64,000 bases of DNA from CAZPHU01 sp964419255 (GCA_964419255.1 CAYQOU010000004.1:1-64000); one strand, 5' to 3'. Shown: positions 54,711 through 64,000, numbered from the stretch's first letter. Made by a program: numbers and translations. Notes: generated from the sequence alone by a model not told the origin.

Positions 54711-56693
54711 TTAAAAGACCGTTTCAAAAGTAAAACTGACATCCCAGAAATCATCAGCAATATTATCTATACTACGCCTGATATGCCCTGTCAAGGTGAC
54801 GCTTTTTCCCAAATACACAGGTTGAGGCACGATGATATTAAAACGGATAAAAGGCCCGGCGAAATAGCCCGCTCCTAAGTCGTTAATTATGTACTCTCCA
54901 TTCCGAAACTCCCTGAAATAAACATCTCGAAACTCACAGCCGCCCCTGATTTTGAAATATTCATTTATTAGGCAATCAGCAGTAACAATAACCGTCTGAT
55001 CGGTTGATTTATACTGTATCGCATAGTAATCATCCCTGGCAAGAGTATCAATTATCGTATCACGATACTCGGCTGCATCCCAGTAGCCGTTATCCCAATC
55101 GCTTCTCACCCACTGACACTGCAATGACCATGAATCCGAGATGTTCCATTTGGCTTTCAGATCGGAAAACATGGTACGCGAATATTCCGGAAACCGCCCG
55201 CGGTTGAGTTTGAATTTGAATTCCTTCTGATCGGTCGAAGCCATCAGTTCCTCTTCCACGATAAACGATTCTGACAATTTAAACTCAGCACGGAGGCCCA
55301 CCTCGTAACGCCTGTCGATATAACTGCGATCACTCTGCTCCGCCTTCAGCAGAAACAGATAATTGACCGCATACCCCCCGATCAGATCAACATGCACTTT
55401 CTCAAATGGTAACACCGAAATGCTAAGATCATGCTTCTTAACTACTTCATCATAATCATCATTACTCTCCAGCGTATCAGATCCGCTTGTGTAGGTAAGT
55501 GGATATTGGCGCAAGTACCGAGAAAGATGAAGCGAATAATCAAATCCCAGATTGTTTGCCCACGTTTTGGATAATGAGTGATTCATTTCAGTCGAAAATA
55601 CATCATAGTCCCGTATGTTAACTATCTGTTCAGAACGATCATCAATTGATTCCAGATTGAATAATTTATCATCTTCCTCCCAGCAAAAGAAAATATTTCC
55701 CCTATAATCGATGTCCAAAATTTCACTGCTTTGCAGGCCCAGAGCTACTCTATGCATTCGATTTCGCACATCGTTGAGCAGGTCCTTATCCGTAGGATAC
55801 TGAAGAGAATACTGGTTGAAACTATAGTGAAAAGCCGGCTTTATGCCGTTTCTCTCGACCCCCTTCACACCTCCGGTAAATTGAAGAGAGTGCTCGAGTG
55901 TACGTGGAGAGTTGATGTATCCCCCCCACTGATCGATACCCTGACTTAAAAACGCATCATTCCCGTCACTGACAGTATCTCCGAAAAAAGCAAAAAGGCT
56001 ATCGCCGGAATGTATACGGGTGGCAAACAGAAGCCCGGCATTTGCCCTGATCTCACGCGCCCCCTCAACGGCACGGCCCTGAAAACTCCCATTGAAATAC
56101 AGAGGCAATTCCCCCAGGCGACTGCGGGTTTTTCCGATATCAAATCCTCCGTAAATTCCAAGCGTGTCATTAAGCTCATTGGTGATCAATTGTTTTAACT
56201 TTGGAAATTGCTTATTCCAGGCAATAGCGGAAAGCCCACCGTGAATCACTATGGGAATATCAAAAGGTGAGAGTTGAACAACCGGCCCGATATCAATCAG
56301 TGTCTGAAATACATTCCCGTCCTGCTGCGAATAATAGGATGACAGCGGCATCCACTCTATTCCTATTTTGTCTATATATTTGTTTTGCTTCAACAACGCT
56401 CTTCCACGCATATCGGCGAAATGATTGGTAGAACCAAGCCACCCATCGCGTTCCACAGAATAGGTAAACTGCTGCGCAAGCGTATATAAATCGGTCTGAC
56501 GAAACAGGGATAATTCGTTTTGGCTGGTGAATGTTTTCGAATAAAGTGTTTGCTCCGTCATTACTTCCAGTTGATGCGGATTAAGCTCGAGACAGGAAAG
56601 CTCTCCGATAACCAGAGCCTCCGGCCACTGTATTCCCTGCCCATATACGCGAATAGCGACAAGGAGCCAATAGAGAATCAGTACACGCTTCAC
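54711..56693 (-). CDS. hypothetical outer-membrane beta-barrel protein
   Basis: A 660-residue protein with a signal peptide (MKRVLILYWLLVAIRVYGQG). The mature part has amphipathic beta strands throughout and ends WDVSFTFETVF with a C-terminal Phe, the usual signal for outer-membrane insertion. No family recognised. GTG at 56693 shares bases with the rsmA stop (GTGA), so translation is coupled; a TTG at 56723 inside rsmA is rejected because the signal peptide starts at the GTG. Confidence 0.8.
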   Translation of the reverse strand: MKRVLILYWLLVAIRVYGQGIQWPEALVIGELSCLELNPHQLEVMTEQTLYSKTFTSQNELSLFRQTDLYTLAQQFTYSVERDGWLGSTNHFADMRGRALLKQNKYIDKIGIEWMPLSSYYSQQDGNVFQTLIDIGPVVQLSPFDIPIVIHGGLSAIAWNKQFPKLKQLITNELNDTLGIYGGFDIGKTRSRLGELPLYFNGSFQGRAVEGAREIRANAGLLFATRIHSGDSLFAFFGDTVSDGNDAFLSQGIDQWGGYINSPRTLEHSLQFTGGVKGVERNGIKPAFHYSFNQYSLQYPTDKDLLNDVRNRMHRVALGLQSSEILDIDYRGNIFFCWEEDDKLFNLESIDDRSEQIVNIRDYDVFSTEMNHSLSKTWANNLGFDYSLHLSRYLRQYPLTYTSGSDTLESNDDYDEVVKKHDLSISVLPFEKVHVDLIGGYAVNYLFLLKAEQSDRSYIDRRYEVGLRAEFKLSESFIVEEELMASTDQKEFKFKLNRGRFPEYSRTMFSDLKAKWNISDSWSLQCQWVRSDWDNGYWDAAEYRDTIIDTLARDDYYAIQYKSTDQTVIVTADCLINEYFKIRGGCEFRDVYFREFRNGEYIINDLGAGYFAGPFIRFNIIVPQPVYLGKSVTLTGHIRRSIDNIADDFWDVSFTFETVF

Positions 56694-57523
56694 GAGTTGA
56701 CTCTCTTGAAAAGAGATACCCAATCCGTCACAGTAAGCTCTTCAGGGCGAGCAGATGATGATAAACCAAGCTCCTCCAGCATCTGGCGAAACACCTGCTT
56801 ACGTCCATCCTGATACCCAAGTATCTTTGCCAACTGCTTTCGCCGCATGCAAAATCCTCGATCGACAAAGGCAAAAAATTCCTGCCACTTATCCGGCGAC
56901 AATCTACTTTCGGGATCATTGACACGGATCTGAAAAACAGACGATTCCACATTCGGTTTAGGGAAGAATGCCCCCGGTGGCACATGAAACAATATATTCG
57001 GGGTACCGAAAAATTGACAAAAAATTGACAAAAAACCATTAGTTCTGGTATGTGAGCCCGAAACGATCCGTTCTGCTACTTCGCGCTGCACCATAAATGT
57101 GCAGGAGGCGGTCCTGCTTCCGTATAGAAGAACCTTTTTAATTATGTGAGCACCAATATTGTACGGAAGATTGCCAACGACGTGCAATGGAGAGCCAATT
57201 GCCGTAAAATCCAAATCGAGCACGTTACACCGGTGAAGTGTCCAGGATCCTTGTCCCAGACGGTTCCGTAATCTTGGAATTACATCCCGATCAAATTCGA
57301 CCAGATGCAATGATGGAAACCGGCTGATGAGATGGATACTCAAAGCTCCTTCTCCCGGCCCGATCTCCAAGACATTATCGGTTGTATTTGCCGGAATCGC
57401 CTCGGCAATGCGGGTAGCGTGGTAGCTGGAGGTTAAAAAATGCTGACCAAGGCGTTTCTTGGGCCGACTCTTGTAAAGGTCACTGCGCGTGTTCACTACC
57501 ATATCACATTCTGAAAAAAACAT
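56690..57523 (-). CDS. rsmA: 16S rRNA (adenine1518/1519-N6)-dimethyltransferase
   Basis: A 277-residue KsgA/RsmA methyltransferase that dimethylates two adjacent adenines in helix 45 of 16S rRNA. It has KKRLGQHFLTS, the SAM motif VLEIGPGEGALS, acidic EFDRDVIPRL, motif IV VVGNLPYNIGAHI and PNVESSVFQI. The start could be ATG at 57523 or 57502; neither has a clear RBS. It heads a four-gene run with an outer-membrane protein and two lipoproteins, an unusual neighbourhood. Confidence 0.95.
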   Translation of the reverse strand: MFFSECDMVVNTRSDLYKSRPKKRLGQHFLTSSYHATRIAEAIPANTTDNVLEIGPGEGALSIHLISRFPSLHLVEFDRDVIPRLRNRLGQGSWTLHRCNVLDLDFTAIGSPLHVVGNLPYNIGAHIIKKVLLYGSRTASCTFMVQREVAERIVSGSHTRTNGFLSIFCQFFGTPNILFHVPPGAFFPKPNVESSVFQIRVNDPESRLSPDKWQEFFAFVDRGFCMRRKQLAKILGYQDGRKQVFRQMLEELGLSSSARPEELTVTDWVSLFKRVNS

Positions 57524-57606
57524 TTGATTCTGAACTGTTTACTATGTTATGTTGTTTTGAAAACCATTCTAAAGAGGCGTCAATCTGTAGCATAAGCGAT
57601 TTTTCC

Positions 57607-57987
57607 ATGTGTCGTTTTACATTACTGCACCTGTTCTTGATAATACTATGCGTATGCACCACGCATGACGAATCCTGTTACACCACCACTGCACAGGATT
57701 CAGTAAGTGGTTCAGAAAACCCTGCCATCACAATCCAGCATCTACGCGCCTGGGATACATGTAATATGCTGCTGGACTCGCTGGCATCGTTGTATCAGGA
57801 TTCCTTTTCCACCGATAACCCACAGCTTCTTATCAGACGCCGGCAGTCTTTTACCAGCTTTCAGGACAGCATTTGTATTCGATGCGGTCTGCCGGATGGC
57901 TATGAACAGTATGTTTGGATCCTTAACCAAATCGGAAGCCCGAGATACAAACATATTCTTGATTCTTTGGAACTGCCCACCTATTAG
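57607..57987 (+). CDS. small exported protein, unknown
   Basis: A 126-residue protein with a hydrophobic N-terminus (FTLLHLFLIILCVC) and a helical remainder containing several Cys (DTCNMLLDSL, ICIRCGLPDG). Start ATG at 57607 is preferred for the signal peptide; the frame extends upstream to 57544. RBS is poor. No family recognised; it lies divergently from rsmA. Confidence 0.5.
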   Translation: MCRFTLLHLFLIILCVCTTHDESCYTTTAQDSVSGSENPAITIQHLRAWDTCNMLLDSLASLYQDSFSTDNPQLLIRRRQSFTSFQDSICIRCGLPDGYEQYVWILNQIGSPRYKHILDSLELPTY

Positions 57988-58050
57988 TTTATAGCTTAAA
58001 GCAGAGGGCTATTGATCGGCCCGACGCGACAGTCAGTTCTTTTCTCCGGA

Positions 58051-59667
58051 TCAAAAATAGAAACCACCGTATGCTTCCAGTCCGATCTTGCCATCCATGT
58101 AATACTTAAACTGAGATTGCGCTCGAAAACGTCCAAACGGATTAAAACTCCAGAGAAGACCAATGCTGCTGCTTTTCGTTGTTCCTTCACCCAAAAACTG
58201 TTTAGTAACAGAATCACTTCCTGCCTGAAATACATCCTCTACGTTTCCGCCGCGTGCCGTACTGTTTTTCCGGGTTCTTTCAAATTGTAATCCCAGTGTA
58301 TTAAATTTATGCACGGCTATCTCGGCTCTGATCATCAAGGCATCACTGTTAGGCCCCAATTCAGCCCCAAGCGTGCTGCCGTAATGGGTGTACCTATGGC
58401 TGCCGCCAAAGAAATGCGTGTACACCCAGGGCTCTACGCGCGAATATTCGATAATTGTATGTATATCCCGACCCTTGAACATATTAAAATGCTCAAGTCC
58501 GATGGTAGCGGCCCATTTGTTTCCGAAATCATCACTAAAAAGCGTGAGCGGATTACTTATATCATCCAAAAACATTTCACCATACATCCGAATCGCATAA
58601 GGAAGCTGCACCGACAAATCGAAGGAAATGGCTGCATTGTCTCTATCCCCTCCATAGTGCTCAGCAAAAGAGTAGGAAACGAAAGGTATCAGGTAAATCC
58701 ATTCCAGATCCCGTTCCTGACCGTAGTATTCGGGATGCAGCGAATCTGTCTGAGCTTTCTCAGCTGTGCTTCCGTTGATAATGACCTCATTAAGGCCGAT
58801 TGTTATCCTTTTGTCAAACAAGGCGGCCTGAAGCCGATGAGTATACACGAACTTTTTCTTATCTTTCTGCGTGCGAAGCTGCCCGACTGTCTGAAAATAT
58901 TTAAGCACGGATAAATCAAGCGAGGCTCTGAAAAAGGTGATCGGTGGTGTATTTCCCGAAAATGTCAAGGGGTAAAACACTGCCGGCCCCTGCCGGATAT
59001 AATCCACTGCGGTGCTGAGTTCCAGAAAAGATTTCCTGTAAACCACGCCCCCTCTCAAAATATCCGATGATCGGATGTGACTGCTGTCGGCTCTTCCATA
59101 GAGATTATGCGCAAGCCCCTCATACGGCTGATACATGGACGGTCTGAACACCGTATCACTTCGTGCCTCAGTCCAAACATCAATCTGGGAGTAAAAGCTG
59201 AAATTGCCGATAGAGCCGGTAAATTCGGGACGAAGAATGCCTCTGCCCCTGAACTCAGCTTCCGAATCTGAAAGAAACGGTGAAATATCACCAATCAACG
59301 AAAGCCCCAAATGTACCTGTGTCTTCTGTTTTTCATGATACCAGGAAAACAGCTTGCTCTCGCCCGAGGCATGTTTTTTGAGTCGATCGAGCATAAGGGC
59401 TTCCTGTTTGCTTAGATCGCCTTTTTGCCGCAGGGAATCAGCCTTGTGCAGGAATTTCATCACGACAGAGGCTGTCATCGGTTTTATCCAATATTCCGGC
59501 GGAAGATTAAGCGAATGTTTACCCACCAATTGCCGGATGTAGGTGTCCAGAAGCTCATCATAGACTAGATTGGGTGCATAATCATCACCGGCTGCACCTG
59601 AAATCAGCAGAAACATGCCAAAAAACACTGCCGGAAGATAGAAGGGTTTATGAACTTTATTCCCCAT
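58051..59667 (-). CDS. Wzi-family capsule assembly-like outer-membrane protein
   Basis: A 538-residue protein with a signal peptide (YLPAVFFGMFLLISGAAG). After an N-terminal helical part (about 35-110), the C-terminal 400 residues form beta strands with the Wzi-type signature EPWVYTHFFGGSHRYTHYG followed by GAELGPNSDALMIR, and MYGEMFLDDI. Wzi anchors capsular polysaccharide to the outer membrane; distant relatives in FCB bacteria have unproven roles. It fits the polysaccharide genes 5-7 kb away. Its start overlaps the TPR gene end by 11 bp. Confidence 0.82.
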   Translation of the reverse strand: MGNKVHKPFYLPAVFFGMFLLISGAAGDDYAPNLVYDELLDTYIRQLVGKHSLNLPPEYWIKPMTASVVMKFLHKADSLRQKGDLSKQEALMLDRLKKHASGESKLFSWYHEKQKTQVHLGLSLIGDISPFLSDSEAEFRGRGILRPEFTGSIGNFSFYSQIDVWTEARSDTVFRPSMYQPYEGLAHNLYGRADSSHIRSSDILRGGVVYRKSFLELSTAVDYIRQGPAVFYPLTFSGNTPPITFFRASLDLSVLKYFQTVGQLRTQKDKKKFVYTHRLQAALFDKRITIGLNEVIINGSTAEKAQTDSLHPEYYGQERDLEWIYLIPFVSYSFAEHYGGDRDNAAISFDLSVQLPYAIRMYGEMFLDDISNPLTLFSDDFGNKWAATIGLEHFNMFKGRDIHTIIEYSRVEPWVYTHFFGGSHRYTHYGSTLGAELGPNSDALMIRAEIAVHKFNTLGLQFERTRKNSTARGGNVEDVFQAGSDSVTKQFLGEGTTKSSSIGLLWSFNPFGRFRAQSQFKYYMDGKIGLEAYGGFYF

Positions 59668-60664
59668 ACCTTTTATAATCCTTTAAAATATTCTTTAGAT
59701 AATCGGAATGCTGCTGAACATATCCAATCTGGCGATATGAAGACGGCACTTTACAGTTCAATGCTTTCCGAGCTGTCTGGTAGCAGGAGGTATAGTCTTT
59801 TTTCTTTTCGTAGCTCTGCGCGACAATCTGGTAACCGGACAGCAGATCAGACCAGTTAACCGGTTTTCTTTTCTCCGATAAACCACAGAGCTTCTCCGCC
59901 ACCGCAATCGCCTTATCATATCTCCCGGTCCATAACGCTATCCGAGCCCGTATTCGCAGGAAAATAGTATTGTTCGGATAATCAGTAAGAACCGAGGCGA
60001 CAATAGAATCGGCAGCTCCAAATTCCTTCCTGTCGATAAGTATCCAGGCAAGGGTATTTTTGGCGGCATAATTATAGGGGAACCTAGCCTGGGTTGCTCT
60101 TTTGATATCCCTGAGTCCCTCGTCCGATTTATCACCCAGAAATGGTATCCATTTGAGGTTTTGGCTCAAATAATAATTAAATACCCCCACTCCCAGGTAT
60201 GCCGCATAAAAGTCGGGAGCCTCCGATTTGACTTTTTTCAGATATGAAACAGATTCCAACGCATCCTTCACCGCTCCAATCCAGTTACCAGTTTTCGCTT
60301 TTATTATGCCTTTGCCGCCGCAGATATTACCAATGTAGAACAGGTTTTTAATATCTTTCGATTTCGACTCTTTTCTTTCAAACACACCAAGAATACTGTC
60401 AGCCAATCGAAGAAACTCTTCGCCATGAATGGTATAGGACTCATAATCCAGCAACTCCGTCTGCTCGACAGTCGCCAGAAGATATAAGGCATCCGAGTTG
60501 TCTCTGTCGATCGATAATGCAGTGTTCAGATATCGCCGAGCCTCATCATATTCTTGCCTTACCAGACTTACCATGGCGGAATCGATAACCGCGTCCAGTT
60601 TCGTAATCGGATATGTACACGTGTACAGTAAAAGAATTGAAATGATTAATCTTACAAGGGTCAT
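59657..60664 (-). CDS. exported TPR-repeat protein
   Basis: A 335-residue protein with a signal or anchor at about 1-20 (LVRLIISILLLYTCTYP). Tetratricopeptide-like helices fill the rest, clearest at VRQEYDEARRYLNTALSIDR, FGAADSIVASVLTDYPNN and WTGRYDKAIAVAEKLCGLSE. These scaffold protein complexes. It is coupled by overlap to the Wzi-like gene, so it may help polysaccharide assembly; this is inference. Confidence 0.82.
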   Translation of the reverse strand: MTLVRLIISILLLYTCTYPITKLDAVIDSAMVSLVRQEYDEARRYLNTALSIDRDNSDALYLLATVEQTELLDYESYTIHGEEFLRLADSILGVFERKESKSKDIKNLFYIGNICGGKGIIKAKTGNWIGAVKDALESVSYLKKVKSEAPDFYAAYLGVGVFNYYLSQNLKWIPFLGDKSDEGLRDIKRATQARFPYNYAAKNTLAWILIDRKEFGAADSIVASVLTDYPNNTIFLRIRARIALWTGRYDKAIAVAEKLCGLSEKRKPVNWSDLLSGYQIVAQSYEKKKDYTSCYQTARKALNCKVPSSYRQIGYVQQHSDYLKNILKDYKRYGE

Positions 60665-60885
60665 AATGCACTAAGTGTTTAGATTCGGATAAAAGAGGGA
60701 AAATAATCTTCCAAGGAGCGGTAGAAAAAAAGCCTCCATTAAAAATAGCCTCTGACAGCGGTAGTTTTCAAAGAAAGAAGCAGCTGAAACGCTCACAGAA
60801 AGATTTGTGTGAGAAGGTGTATAGACATGCTACAGGCAAAAATGATCGAAGTGCCACAAGGTTTTGAAACTGAAAACCAGTAGGA

Positions 60886-61221
60886 TTATACCATAAAAAC
60901 AAACAGAAAGTACAGGAATAGAACCAGTGCGATAACGCCGATACCCACAAGAAAGGGAGACCTGAATAATTGGACGGCAGACAGGATGTTAAGCTGTTTG
61001 TTCAGGTCGTTTGAATCTTTAAGGATGTGCTGCCGCAGAGAGGCGGGAATCTCCTCCTCGGGCATGCTGATGAATGCTTCTTTTATTTCCTGAAAGTCAC
61101 TAATGGCCTCGGAGCATTCCTCACACAGGTGTGCATGCTCCTGAATATCTTCTTTGCCGGCAGCCAGCACATGCTCAATCAGCGCCTCTTCCGTAGGGTG
61201 TTTGAGTAGAGAATTATTCAT
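60886..61221 (-). CDS. anti-sigma factor with zinc-finger-like N-terminus
   Basis: A 111-residue membrane protein. The N-terminal zf-HC2-type pattern HAHLCEEC (about 31-38) is followed by a helical linker and one C-terminal transmembrane helix (about 88-108). This is the layout of anti-sigma factors of the ZAS group, which hold their ECF sigma factor at the membrane. It overlaps the sigma factor gene by eight bases. Confidence 0.85.
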   Translation of the reverse strand: MNNSLLKHPTEEALIEHVLAAGKEDIQEHAHLCEECSEAISDFQEIKEAFISMPEEEIPASLRQHILKDSNDLNKQLNILSAVQLFRSPFLVGIGVIALVLFLYFLFVFMV

Positions 61222-61699
61222 ATCTGAATTCCTTTGTAAGACTTTTCCGTAACTTCTTCAACGCACGAAATGCCTTAACTCGTACAGCCGCTTCCGACGA
61301 ACCAACGATTTCGGCGACCTCCTTATAACCATGCCCCATCCGCAGGTGAAGGAAAAGGATGCTTCGCTCCTCTTCTTTCAGCTTGTCCAGCAGCTCCCAG
61401 ATGAATTTTTTTTCCTGCCCGGCAGCCGAATATAGAGGGATTTCGTTTTTATACTGGAGTCGGAACCGAACGGAACGTGACTGCCTGCGGAAAAAGTCGA
61501 TGCAGAGATTTCGACTGATTCGCAGCAGCCAGCTTTCCGCCTGGTTGAGGTCTCGGGGAGCATCCGATTGCCAGGCTTTGGTAAAGGCCATCTGCACGAT
61601 ATCCTCGCACGCTTCCCGATTGCGCACCATCCAGAGAACAAAGTTGTAAACCTTTTTGGCACTGTGATCATATAGTTCTCTGAATTGGCTTTTATCCAC
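61214..61699 (-). CDS. ECF RNA polymerase sigma factor
   Basis: A 161-residue sigma-70 family factor. Region 2 (about 5-75) has FRELYDHSAKKVYNFV and EDIVQMAFTKAWQSD, region 4 (about 100-155) has ERSILFLHLRMGHGYKEVAE and SSEAAVRVKAFRALKKLR. GTG at 61699 is chosen because GGGAG lies six bases upstream and family homology starts there; frames to ATG at 61741 or 61819 lack an RBS. It is co-transcribed with the overlapping anti-sigma gene. Confidence 0.9.
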   Translation of the reverse strand: MDKSQFRELYDHSAKKVYNFVLWMVRNREACEDIVQMAFTKAWQSDAPRDLNQAESWLLRISRNLCIDFFRRQSRSVRFRLQYKNEIPLYSAAGQEKKFIWELLDKLKEEERSILFLHLRMGHGYKEVAEIVGSSEAAVRVKAFRALKKLRKSLTKEFRYE

Positions 61700-61850
61700 G
61701 CAATCTCCCGAAACTCGTCTGAATAAAACGAACTTTGACATCTGAAAAGACGAATGGAAACCGGAATTCGTTACATTTTTTGGGAGGATTATGCCAAGAT
61801 GTCGGATAATTCCCCCCAAATAGACGAATATCAGTTATTTATAATGGAAT

Positions 61851-62879
61851 TCAGATACAGTCGGCTATATCGTAGAGAAGTTTTTCGCTTTCTTCCCACC
61901 CCAGACATGGATCGGTGATCGATTGACCGTATACGTTTCCTTCCGGATCCTGTTTTCCTTCTGCGATGTAGCTTTCGATCATCAACCCGCGGATTAGCAG
62001 TTTTAAGGATTGAGAATGGTTTCGGCTACGAAGAACCTCCAGAGCGATTCGAGGCTGCTGCTTGTACTTCTTGGCGGAATTGTCATGGTTTGTATCCACA
62101 ATGATGAGGGGATTTTGCAGATCCCTCTTCTCATAAGACTCGGCGAGCCGCACCAGATCGTCATAGTGGTAGTTGGGTATTGTCTGGCCATATTGATTGA
62201 TTGATCCGCGAAGAATCGCATGTGCAAATGGATTGCCCCGAGTCTGAACCTCCCACCCGTTATACACAAAGATATGAGAGTGCTGAGCAGCTTTAATTGA
62301 GTTTAGCAAAACGCCCTGATCGCCGCTGGTGGGGTTTTTCATACCCACGGGTATATTGAGGCCACTGGCGGTAAGGCGATGCTGCTGGTTTTCGACCGAA
62401 CGGGCTCCGATTGCAACATAGCTGAGAACATCCTCCAGATAGGGATGATTTCCCGGATACAACATCTCATCCGCGCCTGAAAGGTTACTTTCGCGAAGCG
62501 AACGCAGGTGCATCTGGCGAATGACACGAATACCTTCCGACACATTGGGCTTTGCTCGATGATCCGGCTGATGAAGCATCCCTTTATACCCCTGACCGGT
62601 TGTGCGTGGTTTGTTGGTATAAATACGCGGGATAATGATAAGCTTATCGGCGGTCTTCTCCTGGACTCTGGCCAGACGGTTCACGTAGTCGATAACCGCG
62701 TCCTCATCGTGGGCGGAACAAGGGCCGATGATAACCAGAAACTTGTCACTTTTCTTCTCGAAAACAGCCTTTATCTGTTCATCACGCTGATTTTTTATCT
62801 TTTTGAGCCCTTCATCAATCGGCTGATCGGCCAGGATTTCTTCTACTTTGGGAATTTTTCTGACATAAGACACGTTCAT
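61851..62879 (-). CDS. 3-deoxy-7-phosphoheptulonate synthase (DAHP synthase)
   Basis: A 342-residue class I DAHP synthase, joining PEP and erythrose 4-phosphate as the first step of aromatic amino acid synthesis. It has IGPCSAHDEDAVIDYVNRLA (about 52-71), KPRTTGQGYKGML (about 89-101), the SGADEMLYPGNHPYLEDVL stretch and VDTNHDNSAKKYKQQPRIAL. It resembles AroF/AroG/AroH; which feedback class cannot be told. ATG start at 62879. Confidence 0.95.
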   Translation of the reverse strand: MNVSYVRKIPKVEEILADQPIDEGLKKIKNQRDEQIKAVFEKKSDKFLVIIGPCSAHDEDAVIDYVNRLARVQEKTADKLIIIPRIYTNKPRTTGQGYKGMLHQPDHRAKPNVSEGIRVIRQMHLRSLRESNLSGADEMLYPGNHPYLEDVLSYVAIGARSVENQQHRLTASGLNIPVGMKNPTSGDQGVLLNSIKAAQHSHIFVYNGWEVQTRGNPFAHAILRGSINQYGQTIPNYHYDDLVRLAESYEKRDLQNPLIIVDTNHDNSAKKYKQQPRIALEVLRSRNHSQSLKLLIRGLMIESYIAEGKQDPEGNVYGQSITDPCLGWEESEKLLYDIADCI

Positions 62880-63073
62880 GAGACATACACTCCGGGTAGC
62901 AACAACTTGAAAATATTATCATGTAAGAGTACATAAAATAGTGTAATGCTTAACGGGAAGGTCATAATTTGCGATAATTTAACAGTAACCTCATCATATT
63001 ACGTTTTTAGGCGGGTGAATCGGGTGACTTAGGGAACAAAACAGCAATGCGACCCGGACAGGCTGCGGTCTGC

Positions 63074-63134
63074 GGCAAAATTATGCCCCAAGAGGTAGTG
63101 TGAATCGCCGCGAGATAATCTCTCGATTCAGGTA
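63074..63134 (-). repeat. stop-abutting hairpin repeat, copy B
   Basis: Read on the minus strand it starts at the base after the TAG of the GT4 gene: TACCTGAATCGAGAGATT, then CGCGGCGATTCACAC and a GCATAA block, matching copy A at 21715-21774. It folds into a 7-bp stem (TGAATCG with CGATTCA) enclosing GAGAT-T-ATCTC. The rest of 62880-63073 holds no gene. Confidence 0.6.
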
Positions 63135-64000
63135 CTACTCAGCCTCTTGAAAGATTACATCATACACCTGTTCATACGATCGCACCATCGCCTCCCGCGA
63201 AAAGAACTGTTCGACTCGCTTGCGGCAGGCAGATCGGTCTATTTTAGGAATGAGCGACAATTTCTCCACCGCCTCATCCACACTGCATACCAGAAAGCCG
63301 GTGATGCCATCGCCTATCACCTCACGACAGGAGCCGTTGTCCAGAGCTATAACAGGAACACCGCCGGCGTTTGCTTCCGCCATTACAAGACCGAAACGTT
63401 CGGGTAGCTCGTTGAGATGCAGCAGTGCAAAGGCGCCGGAGAAAAGCTCATTGCGCTGCCGTGGACCAACCGCGCCCACATACACGATCTGTTTGTCATC
63501 GATCCAGGGGGCAACCATCTCATCGAAATAGTTCTTGTCCTGAATGATTCCGGCAATCAGCAGCCTTCTCCCCGATTTGAGCGCAACCTCGATCGCCAGA
63601 TGTGTCCCCTTGTCCGGATGGATGCGGCCGAGGAAAACCAGATCATCGCCACCCGCCGGATGGTATGTATGCAGCGAAAGATCGATACCATTATAGATGG
63701 TTGCAAGATAGTTGATATTGGGATCTCGGTCGGCATCACTAATCGATACATAGTAAACATTATCATATTTGTAGTAGACCGGAAGTATTTGCGGGGATGA
63801 AAAGCCGTGCACGGTGGTCAACACCGGCGTTTTAACGAACTTGCTGTATGTCAGGGCCATAAAATCGTAGTGGCAGTGAAGCAGATCAAATTCATGAGCC
63901 TGCTCGAAAAATTCGCTGATATGCAGGTACTCGCACACCTTGGGATCAAGCAACGGGTTTTCTTCATACCCATGACTTATAACTGATCTCAATTTGGCCT
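63135..64000 (-). CDS. family 4 glycosyltransferase, 5' end outside the window
   Basis: A partial GT-B glycosyltransferase; the frame is open through the right edge and the N-terminal domain start (about 80 residues) is missing. Visible are LLHCHYDFMALTYSKFVKTP and TTVHGFSSP of the N-terminal domain, then DLVFLGRIHPDKGTHLAIEV and LNELPERFGLVMAEANAGGV of the sugar-nucleotide site (EX7E). The stop is followed at once by hairpin repeat B. Confidence 0.9.
   Translation of the reverse strand, partial: AKLRSVISHGYEENPLLDPKVCEYLHISEFFEQAHEFDLLHCHYDFMALTYSKFVKTPVLTTVHGFSSPQILPVYYKYDNVYYVSISDADRDPNINYLATIYNGIDLSLHTYHPAGGDDLVFLGRIHPDKGTHLAIEVALKSGRRLLIAGIIQDKNYFDEMVAPWIDDKQIVYVGAVGPRQRNELFSGAFALLHLNELPERFGLVMAEANAGGVPVIALDNGSCREVIGDGITGFLVCSVDEAVEKLSLIPKIDRSACRKRVEQFFSREAMVRSYEQVYDVIFQEAE

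Overview
The window looks like chromosome of a member of the Fibrobacterota (the wider Fibrobacteres/Chitinivibrionia group) or a close FCB-group relative. Evidence: a 1140-residue secreted protein with a fibro-slime domain (36344-39766), a remnant of the C-terminus of a FISUMP ('Fibrobacter succinogenes major paralogous') domain at the left edge, a CBM-GH10 xylanase, an ankyrin protein, many short lipoproteins and beta-barrel proteins, and Gram-negative envelope genes. It is a draft scaffold: a 100-N gap at 34983-35082 is flanked by an exact 55-bp duplication. No rRNA, tRNA, CRISPR array, IS transposase or prophage was recognised.

Layout. 1-3.3 kb: FISUMP remnant, a 22-bp inverted repeat and a coupled pair of minus-strand genes; the larger encodes OmpA-like, peptidoglycan-binding and transglutaminase-like modules. 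3.4-9.5 kb: minus-strand arylpyruvate-to-arylacetyl-CoA operon (iorA, iorB, an overlooked 28-residue membrane peptide, a Na+/solute symporter, paaK and an ACT-domain protein). 9.8-13.3 kb: UDP-sugar pyrophosphorylase, ankyrin protein, SPOR lipoprotein. 13.3-18.8 kb: membrane protein, pilT, pilC, FlgM-like gene, aspartate kinase. 18.8-27.3 kb: lipid/membrane genes (polyprenol-kinase-like, lspA, rluD, UbiA-family), NHL and DUF6941 proteins, rpsA and cmk. 27.8-31.2 kb: secreted xylanase, a probable GH16 fragment, MscS channel. 31.4-36.1 kb: adhE behind a 14-bp-period tandem array, a secreted peroxiredoxin, an alpha/beta hydrolase. 36.3-50.2 kb: fibro-slime protein, purC behind a structured leader, glyS, then a compact run ddl-tsaB-PP2C/anti-sigma kinase-outer membrane protein-nth; a CrtI-like desaturase and a small zinc-ribbon protein face it. 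50.6-64 kb: surface polysaccharide and envelope genes (GT4, Wzx-like flippase, NTF2-like lipoproteins, beta-barrel protein coupled to rsmA, Wzi-like protein, TPR protein), an ECF sigma/anti-sigma pair, DAHP synthase and a truncated second GT4.

How they fit together. Aromatic metabolism appears twice: DAHP synthase feeds the shikimate pathway, and IorAB with PaaK interconverts aryl pyruvates and aryl acetates, probably with the symporter moving the substrate. AdhE and the xylanase fit a fermentative, plant-polymer-degrading lifestyle. PilT/PilC, the fibro-slime protein, the polysaccharide genes and the Wzi-like protein point to surface attachment. The most unusual signals are non-coding or very small: the 28-residue peptide gene, the 14-nt array at adhE, the alternative hairpins before purC, and a hairpin repeat that twice begins exactly after a stop codon.
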